Part shown: piece after piece, positions 55,508-63,879 of the stretch | Layout: every line of letters begins with the position of its first letter | Position numbering within the stretch: the first letter of the stretch is position 1 | Origin: Synechococcus sp. UW179A | GTDB taxonomy: Bacteria > Cyanobacteriota > Cyanobacteriia > PCC-6307 > Cyanobiaceae | Reading direction: 5' to 3' | DNA: 64,000 bases | Assembly (NCBI RefSeq): GCF_900473965.1 | Contig: NZ_UCNJ01000005.1 | Location: 49,644 to 113,643, forward strand | Notes under the pieces: model-generated | Told to the model about the DNA's origin: nothing | Database searches by the model: none | The model's input: the letters and a program-made list of their open reading frames with translations, nothing else | Program-made: the position numbers and the translations under genes

Positions 55508-55843
55508 TCAGCCGGTGCAGTCGTCTCTAATTTCTCTCAGCAAAAGATCCAACTGACCGAAGGGATCGGCACTGTTCTGAGAGGTGTTGGCGCCTGAATC
55601 CTCAAGCGCAGGTGCTCCGGGATTGGCTGCCCATTCGGCTTCGATGGAGCAGAGCCTGGCTGCAAGACGAGGCATGCCTCCAAGCACATGCTCACGCTCC
55701 AGGACCTCCATCAGGGCTGGCATGCGAGTGGATGTGGCTCTGAGGCTGCGGCGCAGGTCCGACTGGGTGCGTCCTTGCTGCTTGAGCCAGTCCTTCAGCA
55801 ATGCAGCAAGGTCATCCTCCAAATCTCTTGACCAGCGGGTCAT
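55508..55843 (-). CDS. Hypothetical protein downstream of DUF1232 gene
   Basis: A 111-aa soluble protein, helical for its first ~70 residues (TRWSRDLEDDLAALLKDWLK, SDLRRSLRATSTRMPALMEV), with a flexible Ala/Ser/Asn-rich stretch and an acidic end. The ATG at 55843 makes a 4-bp ATGA overlap with the DUF1232 gene and is preferred to an upstream start that would overlap it widely. No family was recognised; conserved coupling suggests a shared process with the DUF1232 protein. Confidence 0.75.
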   Translation of the reverse strand: MTRWSRDLEDDLAALLKDWLKQQGRTQSDLRRSLRATSTRMPALMEVLEREHVLGGMPRLAARLCSIEAEWAANPGAPALEDSGANTSQNSADPFGQLDLLLREIRDDCTG

Positions 55844-56241
55844 GGGCGGTGGATTGGGAACCATTGATCCAGTCTGCGTTGCGCCCGTTGCCTGATCTCT
55901 GGAGTGATGTGATTCCTGCATAGACCCATGACGGCTGTGAGGGCCACCAGGTCATCACTAAAACCTGCCACAGGCAACAGGTCAGGGATGAGGTCGGTAG
56001 GGACCAGAAGATAGGTGAGGGCTGCTAGCAGGGTGAACCTTGCTTGAGGCGGCGTTGCCGGATCAAGCATCATCTCCAGTGCTTCCAGGGCTGGGCGAGC
56101 AATGGATCTTCCAGCCCGCTTCAGCAGTTGTCGGAATGCAGATTCATCAATGACTTCGCTATCGAGCACTTCTGCATCCAGCACCTCCCCGTTGAACCCT
56201 GTGTTGAACTCCGTGGTGCCTGAAGAGGAGCTCGAGGTCAT
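55840..56241 (-). CDS. DUF1232 (YkvA-like) protein
   Basis: A 133-aa protein with a ~37-residue polar N-terminal segment and the DUF1232 core, with ARFTLLAALTYLLVPTDLIP followed by DLLPVAGFSDDLVALTAVMG, including the family's PxDLIPD motif. Probably membrane-associated through two short hydrophobic stretches. Function unknown. It overlaps the next gene by 4 bp. Confidence 0.85.
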   Translation of the reverse strand: MTSSSSSGTTEFNTGFNGEVLDAEVLDSEVIDESAFRQLLKRAGRSIARPALEALEMMLDPATPPQARFTLLAALTYLLVPTDLIPDLLPVAGFSDDLVALTAVMGLCRNHITPEIRQRAQRRLDQWFPIHRP

Positions 56242-56335
56242 GGCGAAGGCAACAAATCGGACACGTATAACAGTTTCACCCCTTTGAGTTGATCTGCCAG
56301 GAGGAGAGCCGAATCCACTGGGGGTGGGTTCCCGC

Positions 56336-57262
56336 TTAGACGCTCATCTCAACTAAGCCGTGTTGGATGCCGGTCTTGCGCAATTTGCGCAAAGCACGTT
56401 GCACCACTTGGCGACAGTATTCACGGCTGCAGTTCATATGCCTGGCTACTTCGGCAAGTGTGCGCCATTCATGGCTGCCGTCGAGGCCAAATCGCAGCAT
56501 CACCACTGTCCGTTCTTTAGGCGTGAGATTGGATTTGTCCAGCAGCTTCCAGGCCGAAGCAGTCCTTTCTGCGATTTCCGCCCGTTCCATCGGTGGAATT
56601 TCATCACTGGGGAGAACATCGACCAGTTCTGAAGGATCTGATTTTGATTTCACGACCCCCTGAAGGCTGACCGTCACACTGCGTAATTCACAACCGAGCA
56701 GATCTTCTACCTCGCTGAGGGAAATTTGCATCGACTCTGCAAGTTGTTCCGAGGTTGGAGGCAAGCCATTGCTCTGCATCAGTCGAGCTTTGGCAGCACG
56801 CAGTTTGGTGAGTTTTTCATTCACATTCACGGGAATACGAATGGTGCGGCTCTGCGTTGAGAGAGCACGGTTCAGACCTTGCCGTATCCACCAGTAGGCG
56901 TAGGTGGAAAAACGGTGGCCGCGAGTTGGGTCGTATTTCTCGACGGCGCGTGTAAGTCCAAGGGTGCCTTCTTGAATCAGGTCCAGCAGGTCAAGCCCCT
57001 TGCCCTGGTAACGCTTTGCAAGATTCACCACCAACCTCAGGTTGGAGGTGATCATCTGATTCTTGGCCCTTTCTCCTCGTTTAATCGTGCGCTTCTCTTC
57101 ATCGTTATAAACACATGCTTCTCCACTTCCACCCGCAAGCTGACAGCGCTCGTTCAGAGCGACCATGGCCTGTACTTTGCGACCCATGGTTAACTCCTGT
57201 TCAGGAGTCAGTAGTTGATGTCTGCCGATTTCGCCCAGAAATGCACTTAGTGAACTCACCAT
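56336..57262 (-). CDS. Group 2 RNA polymerase sigma-70 factor
   Basis: A 308-aa non-essential-type sigma factor. Region 1.2 opens at SSLSAFLGEIGRHQLLTPEQ, region 2 is LRLVVNLAKRYQGKGLDLLD followed by GTLGLTRAVEKYDPTRGHRF, region 3 starts VNVNEKLTKL, and region 4 ends with the helix-turn-helix WRTLAEVARHMNCSREYCRQ. Lacking region 1.1 and the long spacer, it is one of the several SigB/C/D/E-like cyanobacterial factors used under stress or at night; which one cannot be told here. A long (240 bp) AT-rich upstream region may hold its regulation. Confidence 0.93.
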   Translation of the reverse strand: MVSSLSAFLGEIGRHQLLTPEQELTMGRKVQAMVALNERCQLAGGSGEACVYNDEEKRTIKRGERAKNQMITSNLRLVVNLAKRYQGKGLDLLDLIQEGTLGLTRAVEKYDPTRGHRFSTYAYWWIRQGLNRALSTQSRTIRIPVNVNEKLTKLRAAKARLMQSNGLPPTSEQLAESMQISLSEVEDLLGCELRSVTVSLQGVVKSKSDPSELVDVLPSDEIPPMERAEIAERTASAWKLLDKSNLTPKERTVVMLRFGLDGSHEWRTLAEVARHMNCSREYCRQVVQRALRKLRKTGIQHGLVEMSV

Positions 57263-57505
57263 CACATGTATGCCAGAGTTCTTTGAACCTAGGGCGAATG
57301 GCTTTTTATCTGGCGCGTGTAATGAAGACTGCGGAATTCATATTTCAGACGTAATTCTGAATTTGTACCGAATTCAAGTTTTGTTCATAGTGTGATTCGT
57401 TTCGCTTCATATTTGAGTTGTTTTGATTGCCCGGGCCTTCCACATGAAAGCAGCGGAGGTTTCCTCTCAGCCGCTACTGTCGCCAGCAACAAATGATTCG
57501 CCCCC

Positions 57506-57997
57506 ATGTTGCTGGCCACTGTGCTGACTCCTGAGATTGCCAAGAGTGCTGGAGTGGCCTACGTCCATTACCTGAGCTTCATGCTCTGCTTCGCGGCCCT
57601 GGTGGTGGAGCGGCGGCTGATTCGTCCGGATCCCGATCGCAGGACCGCCACGGCCATGGTGATCACCGACATCATTTATGGAATTGCGGCGCTCGCTCTG
57701 CTGGTCAGCGGAATTCTGCGGGTGCTCTACTTCGGGCAGGGCAGCGACTTCTACACAGAAAATCCACTGTTCTGGTGGAAAGTCGGTCTTTATCTGAGTG
57801 TCGGAGGGCTTTCGCTCTATCCCACGGTCACTTACATCCTCTGGGCGATTCCGCTGCGTAAGGGTGAGTTACCCAAAGTGGGCCAAGCACTGGCAACGCG
57901 TCTGGGCTGGATCATCAATGTGGAGCTTGTTGGATTTGCCCTGGTTCCGATGCTCGCCACACTGATGGCTAGGGGTGTTGGTCTTTCCGCTGCCTAA
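57506..57997 (+). CDS. DUF2214 family membrane protein
   Basis: A 163-aa protein with four helices, matching DUF2214, a family of unknown function. Marks: AYVHYLSFMLCFAALVVERR at helix 1 with a conserved His, YGIAALALLVSGILRVLYFG at helix 2, and ENPLFWWKVGLYL before helix 3. The YFGQGSDFYTENPLFW loop is characteristic. The His-rich first helix makes a heme or metal role conceivable. It is followed after 12 bp by the protease-like gene. Confidence 0.85.
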   Translation: MLLATVLTPEIAKSAGVAYVHYLSFMLCFAALVVERRLIRPDPDRRTATAMVITDIIYGIAALALLVSGILRVLYFGQGSDFYTENPLFWWKVGLYLSVGGLSLYPTVTYILWAIPLRKGELPKVGQALATRLGWIINVELVGFALVPMLATLMARGVGLSAA

Positions 57998-58009
57998 GTA
58001 ACCAGTCCA

Positions 58010-58663
58010 ATGCTTGATGACCCCTGTCCCCCGGTTCAGCAGGTTCGCAGGCTCGAGGGTCAGCCCTTCACTGCAGCAGCAGCTCAAACAGCTCCTGGAT
58101 ACGGGGCGCGTTTGGCGACCACGGCTTTCGGGATTCCGTCCCTACCTCGGTGGTGTGTCTGGGTCGAGCCTGCTGCTGCAGCTGAGGCGGATCGATGGGA
58201 GCGACGCTGGCTGAATGCCGTCAATGCCGCTTTGCAGGATTGGATGCCTCTGTTGCCGATTCTGCGTGTGAGTGATCCCAACCGGGCTCACATCAGGATC
58301 GAACGGCGTCGACCGCCTCGGCGTCAGCTGGCGGGGGGCTGGCGAGCCAGTAATGGTCGTGCCGTGCTGCAGCTGCTGGAGGTCCGTCGCTCAGACGTCT
58401 GGCGACTGGAACCAGGGGTGACCGTGCTTGTGTCACCGGAGCTGAGGGCAGAGGCCTTGCAAGCCACCGCATTGCATGAGCTGGGCCATGCCTTTGGTCT
58501 CTGGGGGCACAGCGATGATCCTGCTGATGCCCTTGCACCGGTGCAAGGAGCCTCGCCGGTGCTCGCTCCCTCTGTCGGGGATCGACGCACCCTGGACTGG
58601 TTGCGCGCTCAGCCCACCCGCTTTGGTGAGCCGTTGAATCCTGCCGACACCGCAGCTCAGTGA
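58010..58663 (+). CDS. Metzincin-like zinc metalloprotease
   Basis: A 217-aa protein with the zinc-binding consensus HExxHxxGxxH as HELGHAFGLWGHSDD at residues 156-170. That is the metzincin type used by matrixin-like proteases; a downstream Met-turn is not obvious. The part after residue ~45 (PRWCVWVEPAAAAEADRWER) is convincing. The first ~45 residues could be read in another frame too, so the exact start is uncertain. No signal peptide is seen. Confidence 0.78.
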   Translation: MLDDPCPPVQQVRRLEGQPFTAAAAQTAPGYGARLATTAFGIPSLPRWCVWVEPAAAAEADRWERRWLNAVNAALQDWMPLLPILRVSDPNRAHIRIERRRPPRRQLAGGWRASNGRAVLQLLEVRRSDVWRLEPGVTVLVSPELRAEALQATALHELGHAFGLWGHSDDPADALAPVQGASPVLAPSVGDRRTLDWLRAQPTRFGEPLNPADTAAQ

Positions 58664-58738
58664 TGGCTATTTTGACGCTCGCTTCAAGCTTCTGACAGGC
58701 CGCTGAAAACTCGGCATGCTTCCTCCAGTGAACGATGA

Positions 58739-59428
58739 ATGGCCTTGAGGATTGCAAGCTTGCTGCGCTCAGGCAGCCTGATGCATTCATTGTCTATGGG
58801 GGTTGTACTCGTTGTGCTCGCCGGGTGCGGTCAGTCGGGTCCCCTCTCGCAGGAAGAGCGTGCCTCCAAAGACAGCATCAACATTCAGCTGGATGCGACA
58901 GACCCTTCCGCGAGCACAGGAGAGCTGAATCAGGGGGGTGAATCCCTTCGTTTCAAGGTGGGGTATGGCCGCAACGGCATTGCCTGCGCTGGATCAACGT
59001 TCGAGGAAGGTTGGACTCCGCTGGGCACCTTTCGCGTGAATGCGATTCTGAGCGAGGATCGTTTTGTGATGGATCCTTCTCTAGTCAAGGAGTCCGGAAA
59101 GACTGAGGCCTATCTGCGCGAGAACCTGTTTCGCAACATGAGTTCCATCGATTTCAAGGGCGATGGGGAAACAGGTGAGTACGGCAAGGGTTACATCAGC
59201 CTGGCGCCCGTGCCTGCGACGCCCCAGCCATTCCGCTTCAACACCTACGACGGCAAATTCCGCTGGTACAGCTTCGCCATTCATGGCACCAACGATCCCA
59301 GCCGGGTGGGACAGTCGATCACTGGTGGCTGCATCAACGTCGATCAGAACGTGATGAGTGACCTACTCAAAACAGTGCAGCTTGGAGATGAAGTGGTAAT
59401 CAATTCTGATTCTCCTTGTGCACCTTAA
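58739..59428 (+). CDS. YkuD-type L,D-transpeptidase lipoprotein
   Basis: A 229-aa envelope protein with a lipobox (VVLAGC, Cys30) and a C-terminal YkuD domain. The catalytic motif is represented by FAIHGTNDPSRVGQ and ITGGCINVD, where Cys is the nucleophile; the usual SHGCIR is GGCINV here, a moderate deviation. Such enzymes make 3-3 peptidoglycan cross-links or attach proteins to the wall. A DoxX- or DUF-type partner is not adjacent. The start at 58739 is the first ATG that gives the signal. Confidence 0.85.
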   Translation: MALRIASLLRSGSLMHSLSMGVVLVVLAGCGQSGPLSQEERASKDSINIQLDATDPSASTGELNQGGESLRFKVGYGRNGIACAGSTFEEGWTPLGTFRVNAILSEDRFVMDPSLVKESGKTEAYLRENLFRNMSSIDFKGDGETGEYGKGYISLAPVPATPQPFRFNTYDGKFRWYSFAIHGTNDPSRVGQSITGGCINVDQNVMSDLLKTVQLGDEVVINSDSPCAP

Positions 59429-59472
59429 TGATCAGATAGTACTAGCTAGTTGGTCGAATGTATGTTTTTTGC

Positions 59473-61035
59473 TCAATTAAAATAAAAAGCATTGGCAATT
59501 AAATTTGAGCCCTCAATGCTGTTCAAGGCTTCACGGTAGCCATTGAAATTGTTTTCGTATTGATCGAGGATATTGTTGTTGAATGCGATGAGGTTTGAGG
59601 AAGGATTGCTGAAGATGAATAGATTCAGTGTTCCGTTGATGTTTTCGGGGAGGTCGAACGTGCGATTGCTATTTGTTGTGACATTGATGGTGCGTTGTTC
59701 AATTCTCCAATTATCATCATTTGACTCATAAACCCAGTTGGGCTCGGTTGATATACCGGTGAGAGAGTCTCGTTTGAATACAACGGCACTGGGCTGAATA
59801 AAACCGTCGGGAATAATTGGATTCGGGTAGGCATCGTCCTTTGCCAGCGATGTGCCATTTATGCCGATGCCAAACAGCATCGTGACGTTAGAAGGAAGCC
59901 TTATTCTGCTGCCATCGTCGAGTGCAACGCTCACCCAGTCGGATGGTCCGCTTGAAGTATTGATAAATGCTGAAATCTCAAAATTATTTTTTAGGCCAGA
60001 TTCGCTTTCTAAGGCTGATAGGCCATAGGCAATGGAAGAGTTGTCGATGTAAGCACCGTCCATCGTTCTGGAGAGCCCTTCGCGTTTGGCGAAGCGATGA
60101 CCTTCCTCTTCAGTTCTTTCTCTAGGTGTACGTTCAAAGTCGAGAATTCGTCCATTTGAGAAGCCAACTAATGGCGCCAGTTTATTGGTGTTGCCAGCGG
60201 CGTCTGAATTTGAATCAATTGCTAAAGCTGCGGAAGAAAAAACCGATGGACTTGTCAGTGGAAGTTGGCTCGAATCACCCTCGGTGTCGATTTGTATGCT
60301 TGAGCGCCGTAATCCGCGGACAGAATTGTAGTCAATTCGTGTGTTAATGCCTCCTGGTATTCGATAAGCCGAATTTGTTTCTGTTTGTCCATTGAGTTCA
60401 AGCGATAGGGGGACTATCTGTGCTTCATTTGGTAAATGGGAAGAGTAAGCGGCTGCTTCGATATTGTTTAATGGTCTGAAGCGGCCGCTTCGAGCAACAA
60501 CCATCGGCTGCGGTGGCAGAGTCCTGTCAAAAATGCTTCTAGCCTTGATGGCGCCCAAGCCCGTAGCGAACACAAGTTGCTTGTTTTGTGCCCAATTCAT
60601 CAGACTGCCGGGCACGAAATTGCTGTCAGGTATGTCTTTTGCGGGCGTGTAGACAAGGTCTTGCACTAACTTATTCCAATTGAAATTGAATCCAACTGAA
60701 GCCGAGAATAAAGGTCGTTCTTCGTTGAATTCTCCGAATCGGGGAAGTGTCTCGAATGCTTCCCTGACATTTCCTAGATAGCCTGAGTTGGTGATGCTGC
60801 TGGTGCCTGATTTTGTTTTAAACGTGGTATTGATGGAGTTCGAGCTGGCGAGTGTCGTCAGTGCCCAGGTTCCACCTGAATTGGCAGAAATAGTATCTAT
60901 GTTGGCAAAAAGGTTATCCAGGTCTCTGGTCAGGCCTCGCTGCTCAAGAGCGTCTAGGGCTCCGGCCGTCATTCCATAAATTGCACTCAGACTGTTCCAG
61001 CCGCCACCACTGAAGGTTGCGAGTTTCTGGCTCAT
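59473..61035 (-). CDS. Phospholipase A2 (cPLA2/lysophospholipase)-like protein
   Basis: A 520-aa protein with the group IV PLA2 dyad layout. An oxyanion motif FSGGGWNSLSA at 8-18 is followed by the nucleophile elbow SANSGGTWALTTL with Ser53, and a catalytic Asp is likely at 326 in TMDGAYIDNSS. This parallels GGGxRA, GLSGSTW and DGG in eukaryotic enzymes, though the usual Arg after GGG is absent (WNS). The rest is Asn/Ser-rich without a signal peptide. The gene is distinctly AT-richer than its neighbours, which suggests acquisition. Substrate unproven. Confidence 0.75.
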   Translation of the reverse strand: MSQKLATFSGGGWNSLSAIYGMTAGALDALEQRGLTRDLDNLFANIDTISANSGGTWALTTLASSNSINTTFKTKSGTSSITNSGYLGNVREAFETLPRFGEFNEERPLFSASVGFNFNWNKLVQDLVYTPAKDIPDSNFVPGSLMNWAQNKQLVFATGLGAIKARSIFDRTLPPQPMVVARSGRFRPLNNIEAAAYSSHLPNEAQIVPLSLELNGQTETNSAYRIPGGINTRIDYNSVRGLRRSSIQIDTEGDSSQLPLTSPSVFSSAALAIDSNSDAAGNTNKLAPLVGFSNGRILDFERTPRERTEEEGHRFAKREGLSRTMDGAYIDNSSIAYGLSALESESGLKNNFEISAFINTSSGPSDWVSVALDDGSRIRLPSNVTMLFGIGINGTSLAKDDAYPNPIIPDGFIQPSAVVFKRDSLTGISTEPNWVYESNDDNWRIEQRTINVTTNSNRTFDLPENINGTLNLFIFSNPSSNLIAFNNNILDQYENNFNGYREALNSIEGSNLIANAFYFN

Positions 61036-61818
61036 CTGATGTCAACGCATCTATTGATTTAAGGATATCTCTGGATTTTTTGTTTTAATCTTGTGTGTTC
61101 AATTCTGCATATTGCCGTGAATCTCGAGTTTGTTATTTTCTGGTGATCCAACGATCGGACCCCTCGGTTGCTTTGTGGGGAGGTTGATGGTTTCTGTTGT
61201 TTTCCAGAGATCTGATTTTTCTTGTGAATTCATGCCGCTAGAAAGCTTCGCTAGTTGATGCCCGCGCCCCCAGTTCCCGGGATCCAAATCATTGCCTCCG
61301 ATTCTGTATGTTTGTTGGATTTTGGTGAGCTGCGAATAATCTCTGCTTGCTTAGGAATATTGTTAGAGCGTGTATGTGATCGATACTATTTGATGATAAA
61401 TGGACTTATTGGTGCTTTCTTTTCAGTTGTGTTGATTGAGCTCATCGGATTATATGGTATTCATGCGGCTTGAGAAATGGGTGGCTTTTCCTGTGTTTCC
61501 ATCAGGCCCTGCTGGCAGAAACTTGGCTCATTGTCGATCTCTGGATCAGGTATGTAGGTGTGATCTTCTGCCAGCTGCTATGCGATGTAGTTGCATCGAG
61601 AATCGACTAAACATAGGTCAATTAGATCAATAACTACGTCAGAGAAATTTATGGCAAGTGTTCGCTGTTTGAAAGCCTGTCCGGCTTGTCCGAAATAGCT
61701 AGAGCCACCGATAGCGTCGTTTGAAAGCAGTCAGCTATTGGCTAATTCTCTTTTCGCAATCAATGCATCCGATTGTTCAAAGAATGCTGGTGAGTTCAAG
61801 AATCGGTATTTCGTTGCG
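61036..61818. other. AT-rich 0.8-kb region without a convincing gene
   Basis: This stretch shares the low GC of the phospholipase-like gene. A 62-codon frame on the minus strand at 61099-61287 lies just upstream of that gene in the same direction, and a 72-codon plus-strand frame at 61255-61473 has a short hydrophobic part. Neither shows a family motif or ribosome-binding site that I can trust. The region probably holds the promoter of the phospholipase-like gene and decayed sequence. Confidence 0.5.
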
Positions 61819-62487
61819 TCAGTCGCGACGTGGTGCACCCCGACGGGCCGCTAGCACCGCTTGCACTTGCCTCCAGCTGACCCCGTGATGGGCCAGGGCA
61901 ACCTGCATGTGAAACAGGATGTCGGCGGCCTCGCCTGCAATTTCATCGGTGTTGTTGTCTTTGCAGGCCATCACGAACTCGGCACTTTCCTCACCGATTT
62001 TCTTGAGGATGCTGTTGTCACCACCCTTGAGCAGTTTGTTGGTGTAACTGCCTTCCTCAGGATGATCCCTGCGGCTTTCGATCACGCGCATCAGCTCTGT
62101 GCAGGCGTCAGCAGGGGGAGCAAGCGACTCCGGGCCCCCCGGGGCGCGTTGATCACTGTCTTCGTAAAAGCAGCTGCGAGCTCCGGTGTGACAGGCCACA
62201 TCGCCGGCCTGTTCAATCGTGATCAGGATCACATCCGCATCGCAGTCGTAGCGGATGCTTCTCACTGTCTGGGTGTGGCCGCTGGTGGCTCCCTTGTGCC
62301 AAAGCTCTTTGCGCGAGCGGCTCCAGTAATGAACCTCACCGCTGCTCAGGGTGAGTTCGATGGAGTGCCTGTTCATCCAGGCCACCATCAGCACGGCACC
62401 ATCCAGCCAGTCCTGGGCGATCGCGGGGATCAAGCCCGCATCATTGAAATGGAGCTGATCAATGAAGGCTGATGTGAGGGGCTGCAT
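61819..62487 (-). CDS. hisIE: Bifunctional phosphoribosyl-AMP cyclohydrolase / phosphoribosyl-ATP pyrophosphatase
   Basis: HisIE performs steps 2 and 3 of histidine synthesis. The HisI half (residues ~1-120) has zinc and Mg2+ motifs [22 protein letters not shown] and [13 protein letters not shown] Pro/Ala linker joins the HisE half (~132-222) with [10 protein letters not shown] and [16 protein letters not shown]. The length of 222 aa is typical of fused enzymes. It is divergent from the PTPS-family gene by 67 bp and unlinked to hisG in this window. Confidence 0.95.
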   Translation of the reverse strand: MQPLTSAFIDQLHFNDAGLIPAIAQDWLDGAVLMVAWMNRHSIELTLSSGEVHYWSRSRKELWHKGATSGHTQTVRSIRYDCDADVILITIEQAGDVACHTGARSCFYEDSDQRAPGGPESLAPPADACTELMRVIESRRDHPEEGSYTNKLLKGGDNSILKKIGEESAEFVMACKDNNTDEIAGEAADILFHMQVALAHHGVSWRQVQAVLAARRGAPRRD

Positions 62488-62554
62488 TGGGCTGCGCTTG
62501 CTGCAGATGTAGACAGGAAGAATCCTGCCGCAGTGCCTCCCTCTTCTCCTCCCG

Positions 62555-63046
62555 ATGCCTCTGCCCTCCGCTGGTCACACCTGCAGCAAGCATTTCGAGG
62601 GGTACCCCTGTTGCCATCGGCAGTGGCAGCACCCTGGACATTGCCGGTTTGTGCACGGTTACAGCCGCAGCTTCACTGTGTGGTTCGCCGCGACCCACCT
62701 CGACCCATGTGGGTTTGTGGTGGATTTCTCCAGTCTCAGGCCCCTGGAGGAGCAGCTTAGGAATCAGTTTGACCACACCTTTTTGGTCAATACTGATGAT
62801 CCGTTGATGCAGCAATGGCAAAGCCTGCATGCACAGGGCGCCCTGGATCTGCGCGTGATGGACAACGTTGGAATGGAAGCCACCGCGCATTTGGTGTGGG
62901 ACTGGGCCAATAGCTTGCTAAAGGAGCGCGATGCTGGCCGCAGCTGCTGCTGGAAGGTGGAGGCGCGTGAGAACCAGGCCAATGGCGCTTGTTACGAAGA
63001 GCTGCCCAAGTGGTTCAGCGCTGCGAACCGTCAACCCGGACAGTGA
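62555..63046 (+). CDS. 6-pyruvoyl-tetrahydropterin synthase / QueD family protein, altered zinc site
   Basis: A 163-aa T-fold protein of the PTPS family: [55 protein letters not shown] with HTFL, and a late [14 protein letters not shown]. In QueD and PTPS the zinc is held by three His, two of them in HGH; here HGH reads HGY, so one ligand is lost or replaced. It could be a divergent pterin enzyme or an inactive paralogue. An in-frame TAG upstream limits the start to ATG 62555 or a nearby non-ATG codon. Confidence 0.78.
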   Translation: MPLPSAGHTCSKHFEGYPCCHRQWQHPGHCRFVHGYSRSFTVWFAATHLDPCGFVVDFSSLRPLEEQLRNQFDHTFLVNTDDPLMQQWQSLHAQGALDLRVMDNVGMEATAHLVWDWANSLLKERDAGRSCCWKVEARENQANGACYEELPKWFSAANRQPGQ

Positions 63047-63094
63047 TCAGTACAGCACCAGTTTCAGTTGCTCTTCTCTGCGGCGGGATGGGTA

Positions 63095-63114
63095 GCCCCG
63101 CTCAAGGGCGGGGC
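63095..63114 (+). terminator. GC-rich hairpin after the PTPS-family gene
   Basis: GCCCCGC (63095-63101) pairs with GCGGGGC (63108-63114) around TCAAGG. It lies between the convergent PTPS-family and metallothionein genes and could end both. There is only a short CCTTC after it, not a T-run. The shape also recalls terminal hairpins of IS200/IS605 elements, but no transposase is present. Confidence 0.45.
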
Positions 63115-63138
63115 CTTCGGGTGTGAGCGCTTAAACCA

Positions 63139-63276
63139 TCAACGGCAACCACAGCCGAGACCATCCGCGCATGGTTCACAGCAGAAAGCTTTGCCGTCGC
63201 GCATCACAGCTTTTGCAGCTTCGATTTCGCACTGACAATCGCTGTTGCACTGGCACTTGATCAGATCTGTCGTCAT
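63139..63276 (-). CDS. SmtA-like bacterial metallothionein
   Basis: A 45-aa Cys-rich protein with nine cysteines at 8, 10, 14, 16, 32, 33, 36, 42 and 44. The order KCQCNSDCQC, then FCCEPCADGLGCGC, follows the BmtA/SmtA family, which binds Zn and Cd in the cytoplasm. The two His of Synechococcus PCC 7942 SmtA are absent, so the site should be all-thiolate. The ATG at 63276 is far inside a longer open frame, but only this part resembles a protein family. An SmtB-type repressor gene was not seen next to it. Confidence 0.88.
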   Translation of the reverse strand: MTTDLIKCQCNSDCQCEIEAAKAVMRDGKAFCCEPCADGLGCGCR

Positions 63277-63372
63277 GGTGAATACCGGATTGGGACAGTT
63301 CCTTTCTATGCCGGATGAACGAGTCTCAACAGGAGGAGGACCGACCCTAGAGGTACGGTTTAACGTGCGCTT

Positions 63373-63879
63373 ATGCGTAGCCGAAACAGTCACAAGCCTC
63401 CCCAGCTGAATCCTGTTGAAACAGGCTGTGAGGACTGTCCATGCCCCGTCGCAAAGCACCACCGGGAACTGACAAGAACGCCCTGGCAGAACGCTGACGG
63501 CTGGTGGAAGCTCACCACATCAGGTCGGCTCTGGTGGGCTCCTCTGGGTGCTCGACGCTGGCGCTGGACACCATGGTTCGTCGCTGACGATCTGCTCTGG
63601 CACTCGAGTAACACCACCAGCCTTGAAGAAACGGAATCACTGCTGAAACTGCTGGCCGATGGCCGACAGAAGCAGCTCGATGATCGACTTGAAAGACGTG
63701 CTGCCGATGCTCGTCGCCGCCGGGCTCTTCAGCCAGCCCATCCGCTCAGGCAGTGTTGCTGTTGTGGCTGCACGTTCACGCCGAAACGTGCGGATGCCAG
63801 GTGCTGCTCAGGTCGCTGCCGGGCAAAGCTCAGCCGCAATAAGGCGTTAGACGCTTGCTGCGGCACTCAATGCAGGTGA
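63373..63879 (+). CDS. Cys-rich hypothetical protein with C-terminal zinc-finger-like motif
   Basis: A 168-aa basic protein. The N-terminus has a Cys cluster (GCEDCPCP); the centre is Trp-rich (WWKLTTSGRLWWAPLGARRW), followed by a charged helix. The C-terminal end CCCCGCTFTPKRADARCCSG and CRAKLSR looks like a treble-clef zinc finger (C-x-C-G...C-x3-C) as in small zinc-ribbon DNA-binding or phage-derived proteins. It is divergent from the metallothionein gene, 96 bp apart. I cannot name a family. Confidence 0.68.
   Translation: MRSRNSHKPPQLNPVETGCEDCPCPVAKHHRELTRTPWQNADGWWKLTTSGRLWWAPLGARRWRWTPWFVADDLLWHSSNTTSLEETESLLKLLADGRQKQLDDRLERRAADARRRRALQPAHPLRQCCCCGCTFTPKRADARCCSGRCRAKLSRNKALDACCGTQCR

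Noticed and set aside
61255..61473. 72-codon plus-strand frame with a hydrophobic part in the AT-rich gap
   Set aside because: No ribosome-binding site or family resemblance, and the start region is Pro-rich noise; too weak to call a gene.
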